Translations under genes and position numbers: made by a program | Assembly (NCBI GenBank): GCA_030407085.1 | Contig: CM059582.1 | Location: 48,631,001 to 48,695,000, forward strand | Reading direction: 5' to 3' | DNA: 64,000 nucleotides | Source of the DNA: Trichopria drosophilae | Taxonomy: Eukaryota; Arthropoda; Insecta; Hymenoptera; Diapriidae | Shown: piece by piece, positions 36,000-48,459 of the stretch | Layout of the letters: each line of letters starts with the position of its first letter | How positions within the stretch are numbered: the stretch's first letter is position 1 | The notes under the pieces: model-generated | The model's input: only the letters and a program-made list of their open reading frames with translations | Database searches by the model: none | Told to the model about the DNA's origin: nothing

Positions 36000-37110
36000 C
36001 TTGAAATTATTGAACTTGTGGGTTGTATAATCATTTCTGAATAATATAATAATCATTAGCACGATCCATACAGAATGGTTTCTTAATTGTAATGGACCGT
36101 TGTAGAGCAGTATGTACATATGACACTTAATTGGTGCATGCGTTATAGTATGACAAATAATTTAAATATTTGTACAACAATCTGTCAATACATTCACATA
36201 ATATAAATACCATTAGAATAATCGTTCAAACTACAATCAGATTGTTTAATGACTCTAATCTTAATAACACCGGGCGGTAATCGGCCACTTTCCACCCACT
36301 TTTCCGGACTGGCTTATCATTCGGGCATATTTAAAAATTTGTTTATGAATTTTCTGAAACATGCCACAGAAGCTTTTTAGGGTGACCATCTCATACTTTT
36401 CTGAAAAAAAATTTAGTAATTATTAGTTATAGTCACACAAAAACGTAAGATGAATAACAAAATATTTTTGCTTCATTTAATATTTGATATAGTTATATAC
36501 GTAAATATTTAATAAATTAAGTTTATTTATTGTTAATTACATAAATAAATTATATAAAACATAACAAGTTTGAACCATCACTGGCACATAAATTTCCAGG
36601 ATATAACAAAAGATTATTTATGTATTGTCATTCTACTCAGAGTTATCGAAGTCATAATGATTTTATGCTATTCGAAATGTTTTATACCCTGAAGCTGGGC
36701 TATGAAATCGATTATAATCGAATCAAATTCCAACGTTTACAACGGCAATCACGGATTCTCTTGTAGGGATGCTAACGTCGCGTCTGCCCCTGGCGACGAC
36801 AAACGAAACTAACTTCACCTCCGCTCACTGATTCCTATTCATATTTCTATTACAAGTTTCGTAATTTTTGAAGTTGTTTAAATTATCAATAAGAGAGAGA
36901 TGAATTAATTTCCATAGCATAAAATATTCGTTTTTCCAGACACCATTTTCTGAATACAGAAATCAATACAATAGCTTTCTTTCGATACAGCTCATGCATT
37001 ATTATTTCATATTTCACAATTTTCCTGAAATATTGTCGTAGTCTTCAAAACATATCCTTATAAATTAACTCGACCCACAAGCTTATGTCTTTGGAATGGT
37101 CTGAATATTA
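36000..37110. other. AT-rich non-coding stretch
   Basis: No gene or discrete repeat supported apart from a small GC-richer patch at about 36740-36810. Confidence 0.5.
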
Positions 37111-37113
37111 AAA

Positions 37114-37527
37114 TTGGACTCACATACAATAAATAATTTGAGTTCTATTGACAGGCTACTGCAGGATACCGTCGTCGAACACGCTGCATTGGAAGGTTTC
37201 CGCGAGAAGGCGCGAATTTATGTTATCATTGTGGCGCGCACGTGGGTTAGTATCAGGGCCCACAATCCTGGCCTTCGATATATATTGAAAGACTGGAACG
37301 ATGTTATGCTAATACTCGGCTTCCTCGTGTCGTTCGTTGTTTCTGTTTGGTCGATCGACCATCTGATGCTAACGTCGAACCTAACAAATGGAACTATTGA
37401 CAACATGTGCATGGTATTTCTATATATGAACATTATACATGAAATTCAAATTGATTGTATTCGGTATTGTTCTGGTTCCCTTTTTATGCTCTTGCTAATA
37501 TATCAACATTTTTTTAACACTTTTTAA
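37114..37527 (+). other. 137-codon open frame, unrecognised
   Basis: The longest + strand frame outside the most GC-rich islands. Residues 65-85 are hydrophobic (LILGFLVSFVVSVW) and could form one membrane segment. The composition changes from balanced in the middle to AT-driven (I, Y, F) at the end. The opposite strand is also open for 71 codons. No domain, splice signal or promoter is apparent. I think it is a chance frame over a GC-richer patch (37150-37400), but a novel small membrane protein cannot be ruled out. Confidence 0.1.
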
Positions 37528-37671
37528 TTTTTTATTGTCATGTGTTTTCTTGTTGGAAAAGCGCACGTCATCTGAAAGTTGATTTTGAGACTTGGGTATG
37601 AAAAGTGCCAATAGTATGTACATCTCCACCGAGAAAAATGTATCAAGGGGATTTTAAAGCGGTCCGTCGGT

Positions 37672-37895
37672 AAAATAGGCAGTTTCACCAAAAGACATAA
37701 GTTAAGGATGACAGAATCGATTTTGCAAAATCGGGCTCTGTAAAGGCAGTTCTAAATACTATATATAGGCGGTTTCCTAAAAAATACCAAAGACATTAAT
37801 TGAGAATTTCCCTTACAGAGCCATAATTTTGAAAAATTGATTGATTCATATTTTATTTGCGGTTTTTGGTGAACATTCCTACCTTATCGGTCACG
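37672..37895. repeat. foldback repeat centred near 37775
   Basis: GATTTTGCAAAATCGGGCTC and TGTAAAGGCAGTTC on the left are mirrored by the right arm, whose reverse complement includes TTTTTCAAAATTATGGCTC and TGTAAGGGAAATTC. The outer parts (GTTTCACCAAAAGACATAAG against TGTTCACCAAAAACCG) extend the arms to roughly 100 bp around the centre CTATATATAG. Likely a MITE. ACAGAGCCCGAATTTTGAG at about 38398 looks like a fragment of a relative. Confidence 0.6.
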
Positions 37896-38837
37896 CAATT
37901 TAGAACCCCTCAAAGGCGGATTCAAAATGGTTAAATAAACAATAAGGAATAACAAAATTTTCAAAAAAGTATTAGAATATCGAAACGTGTTTTTAGTTAT
38001 AAATATCCATATCTTATATAGTTGTTTATATTTATATTCATGACATCATTTGACCTACAGCTTCTTCTCCAATTTCAACGTAAATTTGTTTACCTGTATT
38101 TCATAATTTCAAATGTGTGTATCTTGGTGAAGACAAGTCGTAATGGAATTCTGTGCCTCTGATATTAAAGAGAAATAATAGTAATATACTACCCAACCAG
38201 AGGAAAAACTTTTAAAAATGTTGTGGCTTCTGTAAATAACCTAAAAAATAGCAACATACGCGTTTTTAGAGCACATAACCTCAAACATCTCAAAATTCTG
38301 ACGTGATGGGTCACTATGTACAAAATTACGTCGGAAATGACCCACAGCTTTCCAACAACAATACCATATTCATCTGTAATGGTTGTAATTGCAAATACAG
38401 AGCCCGAATTTTGAGAAACTTTCAACTTTGTCAAATTTTGTCATTTTTAATTACATTTTTACATGCAGCTTCCTATATCATATAAACTGAGGACTTTAGA
38501 AACCCTATAAGAACATTCGTTTATTTTTTTACACGTTAGATATTCTGAAACAGTATATATTGACATATCCATAACAGAAATCCAGGATATTATTAAAAAT
38601 ATAAAATTTCATATTAATTCACCGCCTGCTTCTAGAGTAATTCGATTTTAAAATTGTTGAGTTTAGGATTGATTGCAAGATTATTTTAACATATGGAGAA
38701 CGGGAAAATAATCAAAAATATCACAATTTTGAAAAAATGTGTCGACTTTTACTGAAGAAACTGAATTTTACTGAAAATTGATCTGGGAGTAATGGATAAC
38801 ATTTGGGACAAATAAAATGATCAATTTACAGTAAAGT

Positions 38838-39202
38838 TTATATATAAAACCAGGGTATTTCAAACGAAATTAAGTCAGAAATGAAATCACGAATAATAAA
38901 AACGAAAAATGTATATCAATTGTTACATCAAATCTAGCTTATGTAGATTGCTGTTAATAATTGTTGTCACACAAAATGTAGTGACAGGTGCTAATAGGCA
39001 ATTCCGGAAGCTTTTGCAGTGCAGATCGAAGCTCGACGTCTTGCATTCACGATCACGTGCGTTGCATACTAACGAGTGTCGGATCGAACGGATCCTGTGC
39101 ATGGACAATGATCTCTTGAGATGTCGAACAAAGGCCCGTGCCTCGTACGCGATCACGTTTTGCTTCTACGAAATTTTTTCAGGACTTTTTCTCTACAACT
39201 GA
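38838..39202 (+). CDS. weak candidate: small secreted-type ORF with TATA-like box
   Basis: A TATATAAAA box (38841) and a TCAGAA initiator-like site (about 38875) precede an ATG at 38909 that opens 97 codons. Residues 10-28 are hydrophobic (CRLLLIIVVTQNVVTGA) with a small residue at the end, like a signal peptide. The rest is basic and contains five further cysteines. Against it: an earlier ATG at 38880 in another frame reads past this start, the minus strand is open too (38923-39156), and I see no polyadenylation signal close by. It resembles no family I know. The span given includes the promoter-like part; the frame itself is 38909-39202. Confidence 0.12.
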
Positions 39203-39209
39203 TATTCTA

Positions 39210-41825
39210 ACGGGAGAAAGGTCAAAGCATAATGGCAGATGCTCTACTTTTTACAGTCCTTTTATTTTCTTCTATAGTTGAATTTAAATGTAGAGTTGTG
39301 GCAAGAAGTCTCTTTTGTTCGTAGACAGCATTAAAAATTATATTTTAAAGGTCACCTGTAGTTTGAATGCATTATACGTACATGGGCAAACCGTCCTAGT
39401 ATTTTTGTATTTTTGCATAAGAATATATTTATTTCTGTCTTCGTAGGATATGCACCTTTAAAATACTTTCAAAATAATACTACAAGAATATATGAATGTC
39501 TTAAATCTTAAAAATGTTTGGAAAAGATCTTGAAAATTTTTGTTTTAAATTTAAATGAAAGATCTACCAGAGGGAAAGTGTAAAACTGTGGATACTTTTG
39601 AGAATAAGTTATATCATGCTGGGCAGTTTTTGCTCATTACTATAAAAAAATGAAGTCGTACTTTTTAAAAATAGCTTCGTACTAAATTTTCGTATTTATA
39701 ATGAAATATATACAGCAGAGTCTATCATTTTTAATAAATTAGTGTTAAATTTAACCAATTAGTATGTACTTTTATATAAAAATAGCTGCAGTTAAATTGT
39801 AAATTTAATATTGAATAATTTTACTTTAATTTCACTCGTCTTTTCATTTACATTTTATATGGTCTTTAAAAATAAAAATCGTCGCGTATTATTGTATAAT
39901 CTATATTGTCCTGATTTTCATTTAATAGAGTAAATTTAGTTACGGAAATGAAAAGTCAATATTCATAAGTAAAAGAGTTACTTTATAATAAATCCTATTT
40001 ACACATTTTATCCTTAATTAATTTTATACACCTTGATCAGAATACCCACATAGTACTGACAGGGATAGTAGACTTTTTTATTTTAGTTTTACAGTGAATG
40101 TGTTAATCCTAATCTAATCGATATACATTGACTAAGGTTTAAATATAAACTACAATTTCTGGAAAAGTAGGTTTATTCGTTAATAACATGATTGTTGCTA
40201 ATATTTCTCAAGAATAATTAGTTACTAACTAAAGAGGATATAATCGTGACATTGTTTGTAAACAAACGTTTTATATTGCGTATTTAATTTGATATTTTTA
40301 AAACTGATAAAGCGGAAAAAACACATAGAAATCTGAAAAATTGTCGAAATTTATTCGAGTATTCCTTAGAACTTTGTTTCATGACTAATTAGATTTTGCA
40401 ACATCTGTATTTGAACTGTAATATAATGGTTTTTTAGTTTGTCCTCGACTTTTCTTTGTTTAGTACCAAAAATAGTATTTCACATTAGCAGAGTAAAGAA
40501 TGTTTACAAAAAAGTCTGAATTATATTGAAAGTACCTGATGGAAATGATTAGAGTTTCAGATTTTTGTATTTCCTGCAAGATTCTACTATATTCGTTTGA
40601 GTAAAACATCTCTTTTTCCAATGCACGGAAAATACAGAAGGAAGTGCACATCGCAGATTGAAGGAAGTACACAAGAGATGTAAAGGATGTTCAAAGAAAT
40701 AAAATACTTGGCGAAAGGAAAGATTTGTTCGGGCAGAATAACTCGTAAAATAGGAAACGAATCTTCAAAAGAGTTCAAGGAAATTCCGTTTCTTTTAAAA
40801 ACATACGCGTAACGGGGTAGCGACGTCCTCGAGAGGAAGACTATACGTTAAAAGAGCGTGAGAGTCGAATTAACTCGATAAATTACGAGCGAGTGATCCT
40901 TAATTAGCCCGACTAATTGCAACGAGGCGAGCTCGTGGAAAACGCTAGTCGCGGTGATTTATCAACCTTGTGTCCTCGTTCTAATTAAATGCCGACGAGT
41001 GGCATTGTACGATTCTCGTTTTAAGCAATCCCCAATAGTTTCAATGATCGCTCAAATTCTTTACTCTAAAGTCATCGGATATTGTTCAACATGATTGAAC
41101 TATACTAAGAAACAATATTTAGTACACACTAAAACGGTTGGAGTAACTTGCTGACTCTTATAAAAAGTAGCAATGATATTTGAATCGTTTAGAGGAGAAT
41201 TGGATTCCTATCGACTTAATAATATAATATTAACTGGAATTGAAAGTAGATTATTTACCCAAACAATTGGAAATTTATTCCTTTAGTAACTTTAACTTGA
41301 TGTCTTTAGATTAAAAATTGACTCCGTCTTCAACCGTGTACTTTTTTCCTATTTAAGGTGTAGAGTGTCAAAAAATGCACTATTTGCACAAGTACTATAT
41401 TTTTAGTTCAATTACTCGACTGCCTTTCAATAAGTGCAGTTACTAATGTAACATATACTTTAAGAATAATCGTTTGAGGTTATATTCTAAACATACAATA
41501 AATTATAGCTGAACTGAAACTATAAAAAAATGTTACAAACAATATACAGTTGTTATAATTTTGAACCCTTGCGTTATGGCTCAATAAATAAGTAGTTCGG
41601 CCTACAAAGCAGATAGTAAACAGTTACGAACTAGTTTGCAGGATTAACTACTCATTTCTTAGACCAATCAATTTTTTTCTCGTGAATTTCTTACATTTCA
41701 GATAAAACTCGAACAATCTATGACAAGCGATATGAAATTTGTAAGTTAATTCATGAAATTAAACAACGATTAATTAAAGGTTACTAAAACAAAACGCAAT
41801 TGGGTTTTCTAGTTTCCTGTTATGA
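39210..41825. other. AT-rich non-coding stretch with one GC-rich patch
   Basis: AT-rich throughout except for a CpG-rich patch at about 40800-41020. No convincing frame or repeat. Confidence 0.5.
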
Positions 41826-41830
41826 ATATA

Positions 41831-42070
41831 CAGTAGAGTCTCGGTATGTTTACCCACTCGGTTCTCTAAAGTCTCTCGGTTTACCTAAAGAAGAGGAGTG
41901 TTGCTTCTCCCACTCTCCTCATTCGCGTTACGTCACAGCAGGCCCTTCCTGGGGCCCCAGTATGCAAGGTGGGGGGAAAAAGGGCGGCGACAGTGAAATG
42001 TAGAACGAGACGGAACCAAATGCTGGAGCGTAAATATAGTGAAACGCAAATATGGCGGGACTCTATACTA
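41831..42070. mobile_element. TA-flanked MITE (pogo/Tigger-like ends), copy F2
   Basis: Left end CAGTAGAGTCTCGGTATGTTT and right end (reverse complement TAGTATAGAGTCCCGCC) are imperfect inverted repeats with TA at 41829-41830 and 42071-42072. The interior matches copy F1 at 12022 (TTGCTTCTCCCACT, GTCACAGCAGGCC, CAAGGTGGGGGG). The small + frame 41800-42003 lies within it and is not a gene. Confidence 0.75.
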
Positions 42071-42410
42071 TAACTCTATACAGTGAAATAGCATAAGGAA
42101 TATTACTATTCTAACTAGGACTTTTTACCATCTAAGAGTTTATCGAAATCAATTTCAACCGCGTACTATATTAAAGTAACGTAACTATTCTAGTATATAT
42201 AGGAAGCAAAGAAAAAAAAGCATAATTTTACCTCAAATAACTGTCACCTACTCAACAATTATAATTTTAGTAAAAAATGTTAGAAACTGTTTGTTAAACT
42301 TGAAAATTTACTCCATTCACTGTGAAAGTTAATTTTACTTCTCCTGGATATTCAAAGAAAAGATACCGATTGATTATATGATACGATGCGGCTCGAAACA
42401 AATTTGATCC

Positions 42411-42440
42411 CACTTTTACGCAGAAAAGGACGTAAAAGTG
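42411..42440. repeat. perfect 10-bp stem hairpin
   Basis: CACTTTTACG (42411-42420) and CGTAAAAGTG (42431-42440) form a perfect stem with a 10-base loop. It sits in a small GC-richer block that ends with a good donor-like GTAAGTAG at 42482, preceded by an acceptor-like CTTTTACGCAG at about 42413-42423. The possible exon between them has stop codons in all frames, so if transcribed it would be non-coding. Confidence 0.5.
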
Positions 42441-42569
42441 GCGTGTAATAGTTATCCTTTTTGGACGAACCACCGGCGTTAGGTAAGTAGCGGCGCTTAC
42501 GAATATCTACAGAAGTGCCGAGTGGCTTAAATAATAATAATTTCGTAATCGTTTTCGAAGCACACAAAG

Positions 42570-45500
42570 GTCGATCGTATCAGATCAGATTTAATTACAT
42601 ACTTACCTACAACGAGTCGCGTCGCAGAGACGAAACATGGGTCGATCTTCCGGTCTGTAAACGATTTGGATATATTGAGATTATGTAATCAAAGTATTAC
42701 ATTTATATTGTTAACCAAATAAAATCGAGTTATTATATTTCATAAATTAAAAAAACAGTTTTTAATTTACTGTTCAATATGAGTAAAAAATATTTACCTA
42801 CATTTTTGTTCTATGATTCACAAGAGTTTTTAAATATTAACTAATGAAAAAAGCATAAATTAGGTTGGTTTTATTTTAAAACGATATTGTTGAGCAAAAT
42901 ATGATAATGGGTTCATAAATACATTGTTAATAAAATACTTGTAAGTTATCTACTATTCAGTAAATGTACACGTACGTTCAATTTTGGGTATTGTAAGTAA
43001 TAAGTAATACACAGACAGAACAGAATGTTTAATAGAACCATGAAGAAATAGTAGAATCTATTTTAACATATGCAAGTTGTAGAGTTAACAACATGAAAGG
43101 TTGTAGTTGATATTTGAGGTTATGTGCGAATGATTTAAATTCCGGAAAATAGTAAGTAGAATAATTTTACGGTTTCATTTACTATGGAAATAGTTAATTT
43201 AATTACTTTTTGTATTAAAACGTTTTATTATTATAAAATGATTCCATTAACTCTTTTCTTTCTCTCTGTGTAACCATCCAAATCACTCTTAATGACATTT
43301 TTCTTTACATCTAGTCATTGTCACAGAAAATTATACTTAAATGAATTTAAAAAAATTATATAGTTCGGTTGGAGATGAATAATTACTAGAATAGTTCTCA
43401 AAAGTATTATGCCTTTCAATAAGGATTTTGACAATGACTAAACATTTAGCATTAATAACTATAGAAAACATATGTTATACATTTGAATAAATAATTATTA
43501 TTGGAAGTTAAAACTGAAATAGAAACAATCTACGTAATTAGATTTTAATTAAAATTAATAAAACTTTTGTTACTATAAATCCTTACCAAATCACTGGAAT
43601 TGAGATGAGAAAAAATACGAAAAAAGTATTGACTCTGAAAACTTGAATGTATATTTCCAATCGATTTATCCTAGTATAGGAAGTAAAATTCTTTTTAGAT
43701 ACTGAAAGTTTTTTGTTTTATTTGATTTTATATTATGTTCTGAAATAGTTTTTCTCATTAGTGCAGACTCATTTAAGTATTGCAATTTCAATCAGTGAAA
43801 AGTATTTTTCGTGTAAATAGAATTTCGTCTAGTAATTACAGAAATTTTCTTAATACAAAACGTTTCATATGATGGGATTTGAAATATTTTGACAGAATAA
43901 AATAAAACAGGCATGAATTTCAGAGCATTATTTGGAATCCAAACCATTCATAATTTCTTCTTACCAATTTAATGCAGTTTTCTGTTTTTATATTGAAGAA
44001 ACATTTAGTAGTTTGCGCATATTAAATAGCATTACTACTGTTGATGAGATATACCTACCACTGACTAATTATGAATGATGATGTTCATGTCAATGATGAT
44101 TCAATAAAGAGCATCATGATTAAATATGATCAGGAAGAATTAAGGTATATATTAAAGGACCACGAAAGTTACAAAGATTCAACGTCCATATCAGTTTTAT
44201 TTTTACAATTTTGCAGCTATTAACCAATATTATCTGTAATAAATGTTCTTCACTATACTAAATAAACTAAGTACACTTTCTTATGGGTTTATTTTAATAA
44301 ATATTGGTTTACGTGTAAAACTAAACTTTGAAATACTAAAAGTATCACACATAAATAAATGCCGTACTTTAAAATTAAAAGAAAAACGCGTAATGTTGAC
44401 ATTATTTTAGGTTTTTATAGTGAAATGTGATCATTATTATCATTTCAATGCAGTATTAAACAAAAAAATAATTCCATCAAAACTCATGCTCGAAGAATAA
44501 AAGGTGGTTCCCATATGTTGCTTCTTCCCTATATATTAATTGGAAAGTACTATTTTACTTGTAACATTCGGGTTTGAATACTTTTCTCATAGAATTGTAA
44601 CTAAACACCAGGATTTTACAAGGAATTAACTATCTAAGACTCTGATAATAGTACATAGAAAACGTGCCGATTCGTACACCGCTAATATAATTTAATGCTA
44701 TCCCGCCCCGACAATAAGGCACAACTCATCCAGCATCCTCCTACACTAGAGATCCAGCACAATGCTTTCCACTTGTATCTATTTCACATGCCTCCAACAT
44801 CCATTTCTAACGAATAGCCGTATTTCGTACTATATTTAATAAACTAATAATAAGGCTGGTTCAAGAAATCTTGGAGTTGTATTACATCGATTGTTGAAAA
44901 ATGCATGCGTAGGAGTTGCAAATCGATACGAGAGTAATGTGAGGTTGGATTATGAAAGAATGAATGATCTACTTGGGTTAAACCCTATTTTTAGATCAAT
45001 GAACCTGTTTTCTAGTAAAAAGTACAGATATTGATGCGATATCTACATATTAAACTCTGTTATATCACATTTCGATGACATATTATTAATTCAGATAGAT
45101 ATTTTAATTATCTTGATTTTTTGTTTAAATAGACAAAATATTTTTTATGTAGAGGTTTATTAGAATCTAAGAGATTTTTAAAATAATTTCAAAAATTGTG
45201 AAATTGATTTTCAGAATTCCATCCATACCATATGACAGGAGGATTAGTAAAGTAATTAAAAGTTGAAATACAATAGGTGTCGATAATGGCTGAAAATAAT
45301 TCTACCCTAACTGAAATAATATCAATTTATATAATGTTTCGATTCCAGTAATATATAAGTTAATATAACAAGTTATAGGGTGACAAATGAAAAACCATAT
45401 ATCCGAATATTTATTTTAATAATTTTTTTATTGAATTTTGAAATAATTCTATGTGCATGGGTCAGGCATTCGCAACTAATTTTGCCATACTACTACAAGA

Positions 45501-45580
45501 TATTTCGGTGCATTTATGATACATATGTATGTCACCTTTACTCATTCGCTGCATATGATCTCTGATCATACAAGAATTTA
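42570..45580. other. AT-rich non-coding stretch
   Basis: About 3 kb of AT-rich sequence without a credible open frame or repeat that I can identify. Confidence 0.6.
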
Positions 45581-45586
45581 AAGCGT

Positions 45587-45674
45587 CCCGAGTAGAAATT
45601 TGTTCAGGCCCTGATCAGGGTGTAACGCTTTTGATCAGGTCCTGATCAGGGCCTTAATAAATTTCTACTCAGGG
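45587..45674. mobile_element. short MITE-like element D1
   Basis: CCCGAGTAGAAATTTGTTCA on the left and its inverse on the right (reverse complement CCCTGAGTAGAAATTTATTA). Inside are CCTGATCAGG palindromes in opposed arrangement (GGCCCTGATCAGGG and GGTCCTGATCAGGGCC). At 88 bp it is too short to be autonomous. Confidence 0.65.
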
Positions 45675-45689
45675 TCCCCATTTGGCATC

Positions 45690-46490
45690 GTATTTATTAT
45701 AAACAAAATGGTAGCAAAAGGTGTTTACTTATACCTTTAAAAATAAACCCTGATATACTCTACCATTTAGAATTTAATGCCAAGTTGAATTCACTAGATG
45801 AATGATAATCGTGAACAGTTTTGTTTCGTTTGTGATTAGTTTCTAGATCTGCTCTTTCACCTAAAATAGAAAATTATAAGGCTATAATTAACGATACAAT
45901 GGTTTGTTAAAACTTTAATTTAGCATCCACCAAAATTGCTGATATGAATCAGATGGAATAATATGTAAAAGTAGCCGTCAAAGTTTACAAAGTTAAAAGA
46001 AAAATCGCCAATCCTTATGGTATCGAAATATAGAAATGTATGGTTTTCAGCTTTCAACTTAAAAACAGGCTGTAAATCGGAGGGAATTTATGAAACTAAC
46101 CTAAAAACGTTTTAAGAAACATCTTTCTTAGTTTGAGGAAACCTAGAACCTGTGCTAAGTTTCCATAAAAGTGCCAGATCCCTGTCATACCATGTAATTG
46201 TTAATATTGAAACCCATACAACGACTGAATAGTTACTTATAATGCCCAATCGTTTCGCTAAGTGTTATTAATTGCGTAAATACGTAACAATAATCGTAGT
46301 GACTTTCATGGTAGATTATAACATTATTGTTACATTCAAATACGTCAAGATTATAGACAAGTAATCGTATAACATCAATTACATTCATCCAATTGTATTC
46401 AATTTTGACTGAAAAATACTCCTAACCGACATAACACTGAACGAAAATATTAATATAATATGTTGTTAATCATTTAACAATTTGGCACAT
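45690..46490. other. AT-rich non-coding stretch
   Basis: No feature supported. Confidence 0.5.
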
Positions 46491-46496
46491 ATTTAA

Positions 46497-46624
46497 CCCT
46501 TAATCTCCACTCCAGAGTCGTTTTCGACCCAGAGAAAATTCAAATTGTACTGTATAAATTGCACAACTGTAAGCATTTTCAAGCGGCAGGACATATTTGA
46601 CCCAGGTAGTGGGAGGAAAAGGCT
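46497..46624. mobile_element. 128-bp TTAA-flanked MITE
   Basis: TTAA at 46493-46496 and 46625-46628 bracket a block beginning CCCTTAATCTCCACTCCAGA, whose right end has reverse complement AGCCTTTTCCTCCCACTACC. TCGACCCAG/GACCCAGG words are repeated internally. The architecture is that of short piggyBac-type MITEs. The minus-strand open frame over it is not a gene. Confidence 0.5.
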
Positions 46625-47149
46625 TTAAAATAGCCGTCGAAACTATAATAGAATCATTATCATTGCCATCAAGGTTGTCCATGCCGCTTTGGTTGTTAAC
46701 GTAGCCCAGAAGACTAAAAACTAAAAAACTATATATTGCAGAAACTCTTCATTACTAAGATTTTCACAAAAAATATCTCTCCATAATGACATAGACTTAT
46801 ACTAATCCTCGTGATCTCAATGACGATGTCACCATTACAATGTAAGCGCTTCTTTTTCCATTGTTTCGTTGTGATTATCACAGGTAGTATTTTACAAATA
46901 AAACCAATGTCAGAAGTAGCAAACCTTTTATAGACCAAACACCTCTTAAGTGATTCTTTTTATTTCAGCGTCACATGCAAAGGTTAACGTACTTAATACT
47001 ATGATTCTCACAAATGCTATTTCCAAATATTCCCAACATCAAAGTTACCGATTTATACAAAGTAGCACTTTCGACTCAAAATTACACACACCTAATTTTT
47101 TCCACATAGAACACATCATATTGTAGCGATTCTGCTTTAAAAAAGGAGT

Positions 47150-47470
47150 TAAGTGCCCCTACCTGGCCAAGCGGCGAAGCGGTGCTAATAATAGGGCATT
47201 TTTTCGAATATAGTTCCTAGTATGATTGGGAGGCATCTCGTTACGCAAGTTTCGGTCCGTTTGGAGGAATCTAATGTTTAGTATGGCATGCGGAACGGTA
47301 CTGGCGTGTATTGGCTGGGCATAAAACCAGCACGACTTTTACATTCACCGCTGATGTGCGAAACGGCGATGAATATGTAACGACAGGTTGCCGCGATGGT
47401 CGATATATACATGATCTGCGCTCAAATTAATCACTATGCTAGACAGTTATGGATGTGAATATTATCGAAA
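47150..47470. other. GC-richer island
   Basis: CpG-containing island (GCCAAGCGGCGAAGCGG, then GCATGCGGAACGGTACTGGCG) between AT-rich flanks. No open frame. Candidate conserved non-coding element about 0.9 kb upstream of the splice-like site at 48389. Confidence 0.3.
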
Positions 47471-48370
47471 GCGATGGAGATAGTGATTTTCTGCGAAATT
47501 AACTCCGTCTATGTATCAATAACTGTATTCTAGGCAGATGCTGACGTTAAACGTCTAGTGCCATTTTTTAATTCCTTCGGAAAATATTTCTGATGTTGCA
47601 GTACTCGTCTGTCAATGAAACAATGTTATGAACTCGAGAATTTCAATTGAATTTCAAAGTCTACTAGATATATTTTCAAAAAATCACTTGCTTTTAGTGG
47701 ACGGATTTAAAAGTGTCATATATCAAAACTTATTTATCCTTCAAAATATTACTATGGGGTGCTATTTTTACAGAGTACAACCATCTTTTTACAATTTGTA
47801 GATCGTTGAATCAGCATTATCTTTCGCGAAATTATTATAAACTATATTGGAGGAAATTAACATAAACACTATTACTAACGAAGCCTAGTTAACTTAATAC
47901 CATGAATGACAAAATTGTCTTAGCTCAAGTTAATATTTACCATACGAAATCATTTTTTGAGTTCCAGTAGGATATGTAAAAGACGTGAAACATTTCTTGA
48001 CAATAAAAAACATACAATATACAAATGTACTCCAAAAATTTTTTGTATAACCAATGATCAGTAAAAAGTAAAATATGGAAGTAATTGATCACGATGAAAT
48101 AAATAATGTTGCCTCGTTTAAATTTAAACAAACGAGCCCGCAAACTGTTTTAAATGTTACATAAATATGCATAAAATATATGGCTGAAATGATTTACAAT
48201 CAAACGTTGCTTTCTTTGTTGAATATCCCGGATAAAATATTATCCTAAGTGTACTAGAAGGCCTTACACGTTTGTAATCCATTTTGATTTATGTTGATCC
48301 TCAGAAATCATTTGTAACTTGCTATACTATTTGTTTCAGTGTCATGCGTGCATTTACTACTATAATACTG

Positions 48371-48455
48371 TGTTTCTTTTTGTTACAGGTACGTAAAATT
48401 GATTTGTCTAAGACGACTCGTTACCTCGTTAACCGATACGAAGATACGGTGAGCT
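48371..48455 (+). promoter_or_regulatory. candidate recursive splice site with 60-nt RS-exon
   Basis: TGTTTCTTTTTGTTACAG ends at 48388 and is followed directly by GTACGTAAAA, a fused acceptor-donor pair. A second donor, ACG|GTGAGC, at 48448/48449 would bound a 60-nt exon (48389-48448). That exon is a multiple of three, and two of its three frames are open. TTTACTACTATAAT upstream is branch-point-like. The same CAG|GTACGTA decamer occurs at 29828-29837. Either it is a ratchet site in a long intron or a small alternative coding exon; the sequence alone cannot decide. Confidence 0.5.
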
Positions 48456-48459
48456 TAAT

